Notes: generated by a model not told the origin, from the letters alone. Shown: positions 17,745-26,051, counted from the first letter of the stretch. The stretch is DNA of 33,480 nt from Euryarchaeota archaeon TMED99 (GCA_002170315.2 NHFA02000036.1:13042-46521), one strand, 5' to 3'. Program-made: numbers and translations.

Positions 17745-19511
17745 ATGCCAGTAGGAATGCCGCCACTTGGAGGTCCATTAGGACGTTCACGATCACGTAT
17801 TTCTGCCAGTGGACTCACCACTTTTCTTCGGTGCAAGCGGCAATGGTTTCTTGGCTCTAAAGTTGGAATTTCAGGACCCTTGAGACCTTCTCAAGTCATT
17901 GGTATTGTGCTTGAAGACGCTCTTTGTGGATTGATGATGCAGCGGCCTGAAAAAGAGTTTCAAACTTTTTCTGAATTGAAAGAATGGATGTTGAATTTGA
18001 TTCCAAAAGCGGCTCAAGAAGCTCTAGCGGCGGGAGAAGTTCTCTGGGATGAAGGTCTTTGGTATGCGCCTGAGACATCTTGGGATGATGTCGAAATTGA
18101 ATCGTTTGAGACTCGTCTTGAAAATGGCTTGATGTTATTGTTTGAAGAGGTTGAGGCCTGCTATGAAGCGAATGGAGGTCCTTATTTGGATTTGATGAGG
18201 GCAAATGAATCCCCCTTTGAAGTTCCATCACCTGCTTGGGGCGATGAACCTCGTTTCCCCGTACCCGACAAAGTTCGTAATCATGAATTACGTTCTTGGG
18301 CGATTCCAGAACAAGCGATGATTTGGAAAAAATCAGGAACTCCTGTTTCATGGAACGAGGCTCTTGAAATCGCCCGACCTTGGACCAAAGACCCTCGAGT
18401 ACATCAACCTCAACGATTGTTTCATCCTGAGCGATGGGCTGCAGGAGAACTGGACTTGGTGCTACGATGGGATGGTCGAATTCGAATTGTCGATATCAAA
18501 TCCGGTGACCCGAGTTCTCGGTTTGCTGAATCGCTCCAGCACCAACTTCGATTCTATGCATGGCTTTGGCATGAGACGCATGAGGGTGAATGCATCGACG
18601 GATTAGAAGGATGGTACCTCAACGGTCCTCATCGTGTTCTGTATGATGCACCTCGTCCAGATGAATATGGAGAAATGACGAATGAATTTTTCCAAGTTAA
18701 TTCTGAAATGCAAAGCATGGGGTCAGGTCCTGCGGCTATGCCGGTTCTACCCGAAGATGCGTGTGATGGGAGTGCAGCAGGATGCCATTGGTGCAGCCTT
18801 GCTCGCGATGAGGATGGGCAGTGGTTTGGAGATGAACTCCTTTCAAACATCACTCCAAGTCGCGAAATTTCTCTAACGGTCCCAAGTGAACCCTTGTCAA
18901 ATATACCTGTTCGAGTGAGTGTTCAAGGGAAGTTTACCGGTGCATGGGGCCCGTTGCCAAATCATTTCGGTGAGCCGGTTCTTGGCGCAATGTTGGTTGC
19001 CGGTGGTGTTCAAATTACCGTCGAAGAGAGTGAGCCTGGAAGTTATCCACTTCTTCATGATCAAGAAAATGGAGAACTGGTGATACTTGACGCTCTCCCT
19101 GGCGTATGGCGGGGTGCTCCTCGATTGTATGTGGATTCAAGAACACGTATCGTGCCAATTGCACAAGCGAATAAAGAATTTGAGCAAACTGATACGCCGC
19201 TCTCTCAAAGAATGACGCGTATTGGTTTACTTCGCACCAGGGCGAATGTGGAAGGGATCGTTCTTAGCGTTCGAAAGCGTTCAGGAGTGCGATTGGATGC
19301 CAAACCTTGGACCATGTTAAACGTCCATCTTTGGGATGGGCATTCGGTGGTTGAAGTTGCTTCGTTCGGCTCGAGTATCACTGGACAAATGGAATCATTA
19401 CGGCCGGGTCAAACGCTGAAGTTACTGGCCGCTGAAATAGGTTGGAGAGCAGGACTGCCCCAACTTCGAATCGATACGAGAAAAACACGTCTGCAAATCA
19501 AAGATTCGTAA
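17745..19511 (+). CDS. PD-(D/E)XK (RecB/Cas4-like) nuclease with C-terminal OB-like domain, paralog 1
   Basis: Core GELDLVLRWDGRIRIVDIKSG, QxxxY-type motif HQLRFYAWLW; Cys at LRCKRQWF and DACDGSAAGCHWC; C-terminal beta-rich region RANVEGIVLSVRKRSG... Alternative TTG start at 17727. Confidence 0.75.
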   Translation: MPVGMPPLGGPLGRSRSRISASGLTTFLRCKRQWFLGSKVGISGPLRPSQVIGIVLEDALCGLMMQRPEKEFQTFSELKEWMLNLIPKAAQEALAAGEVLWDEGLWYAPETSWDDVEIESFETRLENGLMLLFEEVEACYEANGGPYLDLMRANESPFEVPSPAWGDEPRFPVPDKVRNHELRSWAIPEQAMIWKKSGTPVSWNEALEIARPWTKDPRVHQPQRLFHPERWAAGELDLVLRWDGRIRIVDIKSGDPSSRFAESLQHQLRFYAWLWHETHEGECIDGLEGWYLNGPHRVLYDAPRPDEYGEMTNEFFQVNSEMQSMGSGPAAMPVLPEDACDGSAAGCHWCSLARDEDGQWFGDELLSNITPSREISLTVPSEPLSNIPVRVSVQGKFTGAWGPLPNHFGEPVLGAMLVAGGVQITVEESEPGSYPLLHDQENGELVILDALPGVWRGAPRLYVDSRTRIVPIAQANKEFEQTDTPLSQRMTRIGLLRTRANVEGIVLSVRKRSGVRLDAKPWTMLNVHLWDGHSVVEVASFGSSITGQMESLRPGQTLKLLAAEIGWRAGLPQLRIDTRKTRLQIKDS

Positions 19512-19554
19512 TTTGAGAGCAGGGTTCAAGAACATTCGGCAATATCTCGCTGAT

Positions 19555-21381
19555 ATGCCGGTAAGACTCGCAACTCCTTCTGAAGATTCTGTCGGGCCAT
19601 ATAATCGACTTTCAGCAAGTCAGGTGAACACCTACCGTTCTTGTCCTCGTCTATGGTTTTATGAGAAAGTCCGGCGTTTTAAAATGCCACAAATACCGGT
19701 CTTATTTGTTGGCAGAGCGGTCGAAGAAGCAGTTTGTCGAATGCTTATGGAGTCGCCAGCCCTTCTGGTTGCCAATGCTTCATCAGACACGCTTTCAGCA
19801 ATACCTCTTGATGACAGTGGGATTCCAAGCCGCTCGAGCCTTGAGCCATGGCCAGCAGAGCGTTTACTCGCTCTCCCAGAAAACATGTGGCCTACAGATG
19901 TGGAGAGTTTACGTCATTGGGGTATTGGTCGATTGAAAAAGCATCTCCATCTCGCACTTAATGCCATGAAAGCTGAATGGGAAAAGGATGAACGTAAAGC
20001 AGGCCAATGGAGTTCTGTCGACCCCGATTACTGTCTTCAGATGTGTGTAAATGCATTGGATTTCCACTTGAAAGAAGTACAACGCTGCCTTGAGCAGAAT
20101 GGCGGGCCGAATCTCAAAGAATGGAGACGAGGCAAGCGTCCTGACTGGCCTTCACCCGATGCTCGTCGCTATACTCTTTCCAACAATCATCCTCTTTCAC
20201 AGAATGGAGAAGTTTCATTGGTCGAGGCTTGGGAAATTGCTCGACCTTGGTTTGTTGATCCAAATGCTGCCAAGTTTGCAATGAATGCAGTTCACCCAGA
20301 ACATTGGTTCCAAGGTGAGTATGATTTAGTCTATCGTTGGGATGGACGTATCAATATTGTTGATCTGAAAGCCAGCGTTGGAAAAGGTGACCGTTCGGGT
20401 AACTATGTTCAACAACTTCGCATGTATGCAATGCTTTGGTGGATTACACATGAAAAGAAAGAAATTGTGGATGCTCTCGAAATTTGGTATCTTGGTGCGA
20501 ATTCCATCAAATCAATCCCCTGTCCTACCGTTGAAGATATGACGGAAATGGAATCGGAACTTGAATCGTTATGGCACGAACTTCGAGAAACGACACCATC
20601 GATAGAAGAATGCCCGCCATCGCCCGCTCCAGTCCGAGGCTATGAGGCAGGTGGAGTCGCTATAGAACCGCCGAATGAGTCGAGATGTGAGCGCTGTGAT
20701 TGGAAACAAATTTGCCCAGGTGGAGAAGGAGATGACATCCTTCCTGAAGGGGGTTCAGTTCAATTACCGGGGAGTTCAACTTCATTTGATCTTACACCGA
20801 TAGGCGACCTCGACCCTCGAATGACGTTGATTGGTGAAGTATTCAGCGTGCTGAATGCGAGAGAAGGCCGGCGCCCTCAGATTACCATTTCTCAAGGTAA
20901 TGCGTTTGCCAAAGTTATACTGTTGGTTGACAATCACCAAGACGGACAGCCTTCTTGGCCAGAATCCATATCGAAAGGAGATATGGTCCGGCTCGATAAC
21001 GTCATTCCAAGTGCAAATTGGAAAGGAGAGATTGAACTTAAAGTCGACCCGCATGCGTGTATTGTTCCTGCTTCGGATGGTGAAATTGCATCCGATTTAA
21101 TGGAGTTCCGCGCTCGTTGGAACGTCTCAGGTCGCCTCATTTATCGGTTTGAAAAGAGAGGTGTTGGTCGGAACGGCAAAGAATGGCATCGGAAGGGTGC
21201 AATGATTCAAGATGCAAGTGGTGCAATGAAGGTTGACGGATGGGCAAATGATTGGGGCCCTCAGTATGACTTAGCAGAAATTGGTGATACCGTTGTTGTT
21301 GCCAACATTGGCTTGGATGCTTGGGCAGTTGAGGTTCGTGGAAGCGTTTCTCGAAATACGAAGTTCCACATTTTGAAGTGA
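19555..21381 (+). CDS. PD-(D/E)XK (RecB/Cas4-like) nuclease with predicted Fe-S cluster and C-terminal OB-like domain, paralog 2
   Basis: LSASQVNTYRSCPRLWFYEKV N-terminus, GEYDLVYRWDGRINIVDLKAS, QQLRMYAMLWW, and CERCDWKQICPGG (CxxCx5C), as in AddB/Cas4-type Fe-S nucleases. Alternative TTG start at 19513. Confidence 0.8.
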   Translation: MPVRLATPSEDSVGPYNRLSASQVNTYRSCPRLWFYEKVRRFKMPQIPVLFVGRAVEEAVCRMLMESPALLVANASSDTLSAIPLDDSGIPSRSSLEPWPAERLLALPENMWPTDVESLRHWGIGRLKKHLHLALNAMKAEWEKDERKAGQWSSVDPDYCLQMCVNALDFHLKEVQRCLEQNGGPNLKEWRRGKRPDWPSPDARRYTLSNNHPLSQNGEVSLVEAWEIARPWFVDPNAAKFAMNAVHPEHWFQGEYDLVYRWDGRINIVDLKASVGKGDRSGNYVQQLRMYAMLWWITHEKKEIVDALEIWYLGANSIKSIPCPTVEDMTEMESELESLWHELRETTPSIEECPPSPAPVRGYEAGGVAIEPPNESRCERCDWKQICPGGEGDDILPEGGSVQLPGSSTSFDLTPIGDLDPRMTLIGEVFSVLNAREGRRPQITISQGNAFAKVILLVDNHQDGQPSWPESISKGDMVRLDNVIPSANWKGEIELKVDPHACIVPASDGEIASDLMEFRARWNVSGRLIYRFEKRGVGRNGKEWHRKGAMIQDASGAMKVDGWANDWGPQYDLAEIGDTVVVANIGLDAWAVEVRGSVSRNTKFHILK

Positions 21382-21392
21382 ATTCATCAGGA

Positions 21393-21593
21393 TTAACCGC
21401 CTGAAGATATTGTGGTCACCAAGAGTTCGACGGGTTGAGAAAGAACAGTAGCATGGGGTAAAATCACGCCATCATGGCTCACGATGACCATCGAAGGTGG
21501 AATTTCAGCCTTTGTGAGAGCTTGTCGAACAGTCACTCCACTTTCGAGGTCTATCTTGACATCATAGTCTCGTCCTTTGAGGTGTATCTCCAT
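21393..21593 (-). CDS. ThiS/MoaD/SAMP-like ubiquitin-fold small modifier protein
   Basis: 66 aa from ATG at 21593: MEIHLKGRDYDVKIDLESGVTVRQALTKAEIPPSMVIVSHDGVILPHATVLSQPVELLVTTISSGG. Terminal Gly-Gly and a beta-grasp pattern. Confidence 0.75.
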   Translation of the reverse strand: MEIHLKGRDYDVKIDLESGVTVRQALTKAEIPPSMVIVSHDGVILPHATVLSQPVELLVTTISSGG

Positions 21594-21648
21594 ACTACTC
21601 CGTATCAACACCATGCTTATGACGGTGGCGCTAAACCGAACACTTGCG

Positions 21649-21731
21649 GCCGAGATCGCATAGCCCGGTATTGCGGTGGATTCGAAATCCACTGTCCTTG
21701 TGACGCGGGAGTTCAAATCTCTCTCTCGGCG
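21649..21731 (+). tRNA. tRNA-Ser (anticodon CGA)
   Basis: Acceptor GCCGAGA/TCTCGGC (21649-21655/21724-21730), anticodon stem-loop GTGGA-TTCGAAA-TCCAC with CGA at 21683-21685, class II variable arm (GTC-CTTGT-GAC), T-arm GGGAG-TTCAAAT-CTCTC, discriminator G. CCA is not encoded. Confidence 0.93.
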
Positions 21732-21786
21732 CCTAACCCCAATCCAAGGCTTTTTTATCGATTGGCATTATCATTGACCGATTGAC

Positions 21787-22254
21787 ATGGAGCCCACACC
21801 TGCGTCTGGCCCAAATGTCAAAGACAGCGTCGTCTCTGGTGATTTGCATACTGGCAATGTCATTCACAATCATTACCACATGCCCCAGCAACCACAGGCT
21901 GCCCCACAGCAGCCAACAGTTCAACCCATGGCTGCGAACCCCAACCCTCATTTTTATCAGCAGCAACCACAGTTTCAGCAGCCACAACCCACTCCTCAGC
22001 CTTCTTACACGAATTATTACCAGCAACACGGTTCGCGTTATCTTCAGAATACACAACAAAAGGATGTTCTCATCACGTACATTCTCTGGTTTTTACTCGG
22101 GCCATTGGGTGGTCATAGGTTTTACCTTAACCAAATTGGAATGGGGATTTTCTACTTCTTGACGTTCGGCGGGTGTGGATTATTGTGGCTTATCGACATC
22201 GCTCTGATTCCCGATTTGGTCAACCGTGCAAACCGTGTTCACATTCGGAATTAG
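21787..22254 (+). CDS. TM2-domain membrane protein with Gln/Pro-rich N-terminus
   Basis: C-terminal TM2 signature KDVLITYILWFLLGPLGGHRFYLNQIGMGIFYFLTFGGCGLLWLIDIALIPDLV, preceded by a roughly 70-aa Q/P-rich segment. Confidence 0.85.
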   Translation: MEPTPASGPNVKDSVVSGDLHTGNVIHNHYHMPQQPQAAPQQPTVQPMAANPNPHFYQQQPQFQQPQPTPQPSYTNYYQQHGSRYLQNTQQKDVLITYILWFLLGPLGGHRFYLNQIGMGIFYFLTFGGCGLLWLIDIALIPDLVNRANRVHIRN

Positions 22255-22257
22255 TTT

Positions 22258-23013
22258 TCACATGTAAAAGGCATCGGGTGACTCGGTTAATTCTCCAACG
22301 AGGTCATCGACTTTACCTGGCGCTAATGCAGAGAGCTTTTCAGTTAACTTCGACTGAATGTCACTTGGTAAAGCGATACCAAGTTCAAACCATCCATCTA
22401 AACTCTCCAGTAATCTTTGGGATACAAACACATCTCCGCTTGAACCTACAGTGGTTGCAATTGCACAAGCGCTTTGGATGTTGAACAGAGGTCCATTGGA
22501 AGCGATCAATGCTGCAAGTCCGATTGCTCCAGATTTCGGCTCATCACGTCGAACATCAACGCCTGCTGCTTCTAAATCAATCCGATGTGCTGCACTTGAA
22601 GCGACGACAAAGACTTCTTTTCGAGTTGGAGCATCCATCAATCCAGCAAGAACGTAGAGCGAAGAGACGCCTTGGCTTTCTAGCCATTGAAGAATTTCTC
22701 TCGCCATCATCCCCTGATGTTCAGGTTCCAAAGGCTGTGAAGTTCCTGTGAGGCAAATAACCCTCTTTCCAGTAACAGATTCTATAGAGGAAAGAGTGAG
22801 GTGCGGTGGTGCGAGCAAGCCATCTTCGTCAAGGGTTGCAAGAGGAGGTAATGCTGTGTGATGTAAACGAGCCACTTCGTTACAAAGATGAGATGAATTG
22901 ATGCCTTCAATGGCAACCTTGCCCACGTTTCCGACCCCTGGGAGTGCAAAGAACATGATGTCATGTTCACCGACTTGAGTATTCGACCCTCTCCATTCAA
23001 TGTGCAATCCCAT
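22258..23013 (-). CDS. PAC2 family (proteasome assembly chaperone-like) protein
   Basis: ALPGVGNVGKVAIEGI..., YVLAGLMDAPTRKEVFVVASS. Located next to Nop10 and aIF2-alpha, as in many archaea. Confidence 0.85.
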   Translation of the reverse strand: MGLHIEWRGSNTQVGEHDIMFFALPGVGNVGKVAIEGINSSHLCNEVARLHHTALPPLATLDEDGLLAPPHLTLSSIESVTGKRVICLTGTSQPLEPEHQGMMAREILQWLESQGVSSLYVLAGLMDAPTRKEVFVVASSAAHRIDLEAAGVDVRRDEPKSGAIGLAALIASNGPLFNIQSACAIATTVGSSGDVFVSQRLLESLDGWFELGIALPSDIQSKLTEKLSALAPGKVDDLVGELTESPDAFYM

Positions 23014-23101
23014 AATGTTCCTATCGATTTAGGACGCGCTATAATGTTTCACATTCGAATCACGCTGAAAAGCGGAATTGTGAAGGCTCGAATGAAACGC
23101 A

Positions 23102-23344
23102 TCATTCTTCTTCAGAAGCATCGTGCGTGTTTTTCATTTCTTCCAAAGAGGGAAGTGTAGCAAGCCCACTGGCCCATTTTGCGTCAGTCACATTGTACAT
23201 TTTACGTCGAATCTCAGCACGATGGTCCTCAGGTGACCATTTGAGAGGTGCTGCTGCTTGTGCCTTGGATCCGCATGAAGGACATGTGGTCGCTAAAGTC
23301 CACGCTCCACATTCAAGACATTGCTGTAAAAGTTGTCGCGCCAT
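23102..23344 (-). CDS. nop10: H/ACA RNP protein Nop10
   Basis: LQQCLECGAWTLATTCPSCGSKAQAAAPLKWSPEDHRAEIRRKM matches the Nop10 pattern (two CxxC, then P..SPED..A.YRR). Extra acidic tail ...NTHDASEEE. Confidence 0.85.
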   Translation of the reverse strand: MARQLLQQCLECGAWTLATTCPSCGSKAQAAAPLKWSPEDHRAEIRRKMYNVTDAKWASGLATLPSLEEMKNTHDASEEE

Positions 23345-23382
23345 ACTACCACCGTTACGATTCAAGTTTATCAGTCGAGCCC

Positions 23383-24168
23383 TCATTCACGGTATGATGT
23401 GGCTTCTCCACCTGCTGAAAGAACATGGTCAAGAGTTGATTTTGTTGCGTTTTCCCAAATCGATTCAGCCGTTTTGAAATCGGGTGCTTTCAATTCAATT
23501 CGATATTCTGGTGCGCCATTATAGTGGCAACGGACTTCGATTTCTTCTTCTTCGGAAGAGAATGCTTCAGCGGCAAGAAGTGCATTTTGAATAATTTCTA
23601 CTCCGTTGATATCGTTAATACTCAAGGTTAGGATGCCTCGTATTTCGACAAAGTCTGGAATAATATTTTCTACAGCGATTTCAATGAAATGCTTCAGCCA
23701 ATCGCCTTCAAATCCTGCATCAACCAATGAACCTTCATTCATTGCAGCTTCTTCAAATGCAGTGTAAAGGCCGCCGTAGGCGTCGATCAGTTCTTGTTTC
23801 GAAGATTCAATATCCTCTTCGGTCCATCCTACCTTTTCTCCCAACACTTTCAGTAATTGGTTTGCACGTTGCTCATTTTTCCATTCTTGGAGCCGTTCAC
23901 GACGTCGCTCTTCAGAAACTGATTTCAGAGAAAGTTCCAGAGAAGTCCCGTCTTTGCGGGTTCGCATCACTTTACAGATGAGTCGCTGACCTTCTCGAAC
24001 ATAGACTCGAATATTCTTGACCCAGCCGCTGGCAATCTCGCCAATGAAAATAAAACCTTCAAGGCCTTCAAATTCATCGAGTTTGACATAACATCCGTTT
24101 TGTTTTACGGTTGTTACAGAAACAACAACAAGTTCGCCTTCACTTGGCGTATTGGTGATTTCTGACAT
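23383..24168 (-). CDS. Translation initiation factor aIF2 alpha subunit
   Basis: S1 domain GELVVVSVTTVKQNGCYVKLDEFEGLEGFIFIGEIASGWVKNIRVYVREGQRLICKVMR; aIF2-alpha C-terminal domain; conserved gene neighbourhood. Confidence 0.94.
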   Translation of the reverse strand: MSEITNTPSEGELVVVSVTTVKQNGCYVKLDEFEGLEGFIFIGEIASGWVKNIRVYVREGQRLICKVMRTRKDGTSLELSLKSVSEERRRERLQEWKNEQRANQLLKVLGEKVGWTEEDIESSKQELIDAYGGLYTAFEEAAMNEGSLVDAGFEGDWLKHFIEIAVENIIPDFVEIRGILTLSINDINGVEIIQNALLAAEAFSSEEEEIEVRCHYNGAPEYRIELKAPDFKTAESIWENATKSTLDHVLSAGGEATSYRE

Positions 24169-24183
24169 AGAGGCTCTGCCTCC

Positions 24184-24354
24184 TCATTCAAGTGCTTCAA
24201 CAACGGTGCATCCGATAAGATTCGCTTTACCACCAGATGGGATGGAAAGGGTTGCTCCGCAAACACCGCAAGAAATGACAGATGTTGCTCGAGAATAAAT
24301 GGTTGCTTCACTGCCGCAATCTTTGCAGGTGACTTTGAGGAAATTCTTTGCCAT
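24184..24354 (-). CDS. rps27e: 30S ribosomal protein S27e
   Basis: Manual translation of 56 aa: MAKNFLKVTCKDCGSEATIYSRATSVISCGVCGATLSIPSGGKANLIGCTVVEALE*. CxxC...CxxC zinc ribbon intact. Too short for the ORF track. Confidence 0.93.
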   Translation of the reverse strand: MAKNFLKVTCKDCGSEATIYSRATSVISCGVCGATLSIPSGGKANLIGCTVVEALE

Positions 24355-24366
24355 ATTTTATTCAAC

Positions 24367-24651
24367 TCACTTATCGATTAATTCGAACTTCTTAGAACGA
24401 CGGCAAGGTGCATAGTGCGCTTTGCCAGTTTCCGTACAACGGTAGAGAATGTTTACTCGCTTTGTAGGCTTTTCACGGCCATCTGGTTTTGGACGAGGGA
24501 AACCACGGTAACCAGCCATAACACGGCGGAAACGGCGTTGACCCCAGCGAAGTTCAGAAGCACGCTTCTTCTTCACTCGCTCAATAGTGTGCATTGTGTG
24601 CTTGCCAGCCGATGGGCTGTAACGCTTGACTTGACGTGGCATTTTCACCAT
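24367..24651 (-). CDS. rpl44e: 50S ribosomal protein L44e (eL42), zinc ribbon degenerate
   Basis: KMPRQVKRYSPSAGKHTMHTIERVKKKRASELRWGQRRFRRVMAGYRGFPRPKPDGREKPTKRVNILYRCTETGKAH...KFELIDK is clearly collinear with L44e. Confidence 0.94.
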   Translation of the reverse strand: MVKMPRQVKRYSPSAGKHTMHTIERVKKKRASELRWGQRRFRRVMAGYRGFPRPKPDGREKPTKRVNILYRCTETGKAHYAPCRRSKKFELIDK

Positions 24652-24756
24652 AAGAGCACCTTGAGCATTCGGCCCACAAGAGTCGGCTATTTAGGCGTGT
24701 CGCATTCAAACTCCATGGCAATTCGCTAGACTGCGAGTAAAACAGGGGGAGAGATA

Positions 24757-25578
24757 ATGAACATTCAAGGCTTCCATTACGCCATGGACGAGATGCTACA
24801 AGCGTTGCTTCTGTTCTGGATACCTATCGCTATGGTGCCTTTAGGTCTCTGGTTGTCGATGTCTTCTGCATCGAAATCAACCACAGCCTACGGAAAATAT
24901 CTTGCCTTTCTCGGCATCATTATGATTTGCCTAAGTCCGTGGACTGTTCCCTCCTCACCATCCTCCGCCGCCGGTCACTTACTCGGCGCAATTATTGGCC
25001 CGTGCATGCTGATTATTATCGGAATTTATCTCATTTCATTTTCTGGCAATGTTCCTGTTGGCAAATTACCACGAAGCGATCGAAGATTGGGTGTGCTGAT
25101 GAGTGGAGCTGGTTTTGTTTGGTTAGCAGGAATGCATTGGTGGATTCTAACTCCTCAACTTTCTCCAGATGAAGTCAATCCTTACTGGTATGTCTTCTGG
25201 CCAACATTCATTTTGCTCACTTCGTGTTTAGCATCATGCTCTGCAGTGACTTTGTTGACCATTGGTGACCGGCGTAGAACAGAGTCAAATGCAATGTTTG
25301 TTGTCTCTGGCCTGTCAATGGCGATATTACTCCTGGGGCTCAATATTGATGGCCCCTTGGTACAAGCAGATGAATTCCGCGAGCATCTGTGGTTAGCGGT
25401 TGCAGATATGGCAGGTATCGCTGTAGGCAGTCTCCTCTCGATACTTGTTTTTGCCTTTGTCATTTACTCTTATGAGCGCAGCCTGCCGTCACCCAAAGCG
25501 ATCGAACCGCCAACTTCGTCTGAACTTGACCAAGTCTCAACACTTCTACAGGCTCATCTTGGAGGTGAAGAAGAATGA
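24757..25578 (+). CDS. Multi-pass integral membrane protein of unknown function
   Basis: About seven hydrophobic segments (e.g. LLLFWIPIAMVPLGLWL, LLGAIIGPCMLIIIGIYLISF, MAGIAVGSLLSILVFAFVIY). Acidic C-terminus LGGEEE. Confidence 0.6.
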   Translation: MNIQGFHYAMDEMLQALLLFWIPIAMVPLGLWLSMSSASKSTTAYGKYLAFLGIIMICLSPWTVPSSPSSAAGHLLGAIIGPCMLIIIGIYLISFSGNVPVGKLPRSDRRLGVLMSGAGFVWLAGMHWWILTPQLSPDEVNPYWYVFWPTFILLTSCLASCSAVTLLTIGDRRRTESNAMFVVSGLSMAILLLGLNIDGPLVQADEFREHLWLAVADMAGIAVGSLLSILVFAFVIYSYERSLPSPKAIEPPTSSELDQVSTLLQAHLGGEEE

Positions 25579-26051
25579 AAGAATCTTCTTTATCGATGAC
25601 ATGGAGAATGATTCTCTTGGCATTTTTACTTCCCCCATTGCTTATTGTTGCTTTGGATATTACGTTCTATGGTGCATTTAATGGCGTTGATTCAAGCGTT
25701 TCATTTACTCGCTTTGCCAATGCGACTTTGACTGCTTATACTCTCTGTTCTCTGTTTTTACTCGGCAATTTGTTTTTCTACGGCGAATCGAGAAACAGAC
25801 CTTTGGCGCCTTTGGTTGGCATGGTAGTTGCGACACTTTTGGGGATAGTGGCGACTGCATTTTTCATTGGCCAAGGTCCTATGCTCTTGGAAGACAACGG
25901 TTCTGTCCAAGCTCAAGGAATATACAACATCGTTCACATGTTCGTCTCATCGGGTGCAATTCTGATGGCCGTTTGCGTCGCTTTAGGGGTCACATTTTCA
26001 GCAATAACTTCCCAGAAACTTCGGAGCGATTTTGATTTAGAAGAAGAATAA
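25575..26051 (+). CDS. Four-TM integral membrane protein of unknown function, translationally coupled to upstream ORF
   Basis: Starts with ATGA overlapping the previous stop. Hydrophobic segments MILLAFLLPPLLIVALDITFY, LTAYTLCSLFLLGNLFFY, LVGMVVATLLGIVATAFFIG, AILMAVCVALGVTFSAI. Ends DLEEE. Confidence 0.6.
   Translation: MKESSLSMTWRMILLAFLLPPLLIVALDITFYGAFNGVDSSVSFTRFANATLTAYTLCSLFLLGNLFFYGESRNRPLAPLVGMVVATLLGIVATAFFIGQGPMLLEDNGSVQAQGIYNIVHMFVSSGAILMAVCVALGVTFSAITSQKLRSDFDLEEE

Noticed and set aside
17745-21381. Possibility that the Cas4-like nucleases mark a CRISPR-Cas locus
   Set aside because: No direct repeats, no Cas1/Cas2 or effector, and neighbours are housekeeping genes. Similarity is to the general RecB/AddB/Cas4 nuclease superfamily.
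21474-21785. 103-aa + ORF spanning the tRNA-Ser gene
   Set aside because: Antisense to the SAMP-like gene and reads through the tRNA; no protein features.
24114-24365. 83-aa - ORF in the track over S27e
   Set aside because: S27e is read in a different frame (24184-24354) and is clearly the real gene.
22258-24651. L44e-S27e-aIF2-alpha-Nop10-PAC2 order as a finding
   Set aside because: This is a well-known conserved archaeal gene cluster, so the order itself is not novel.
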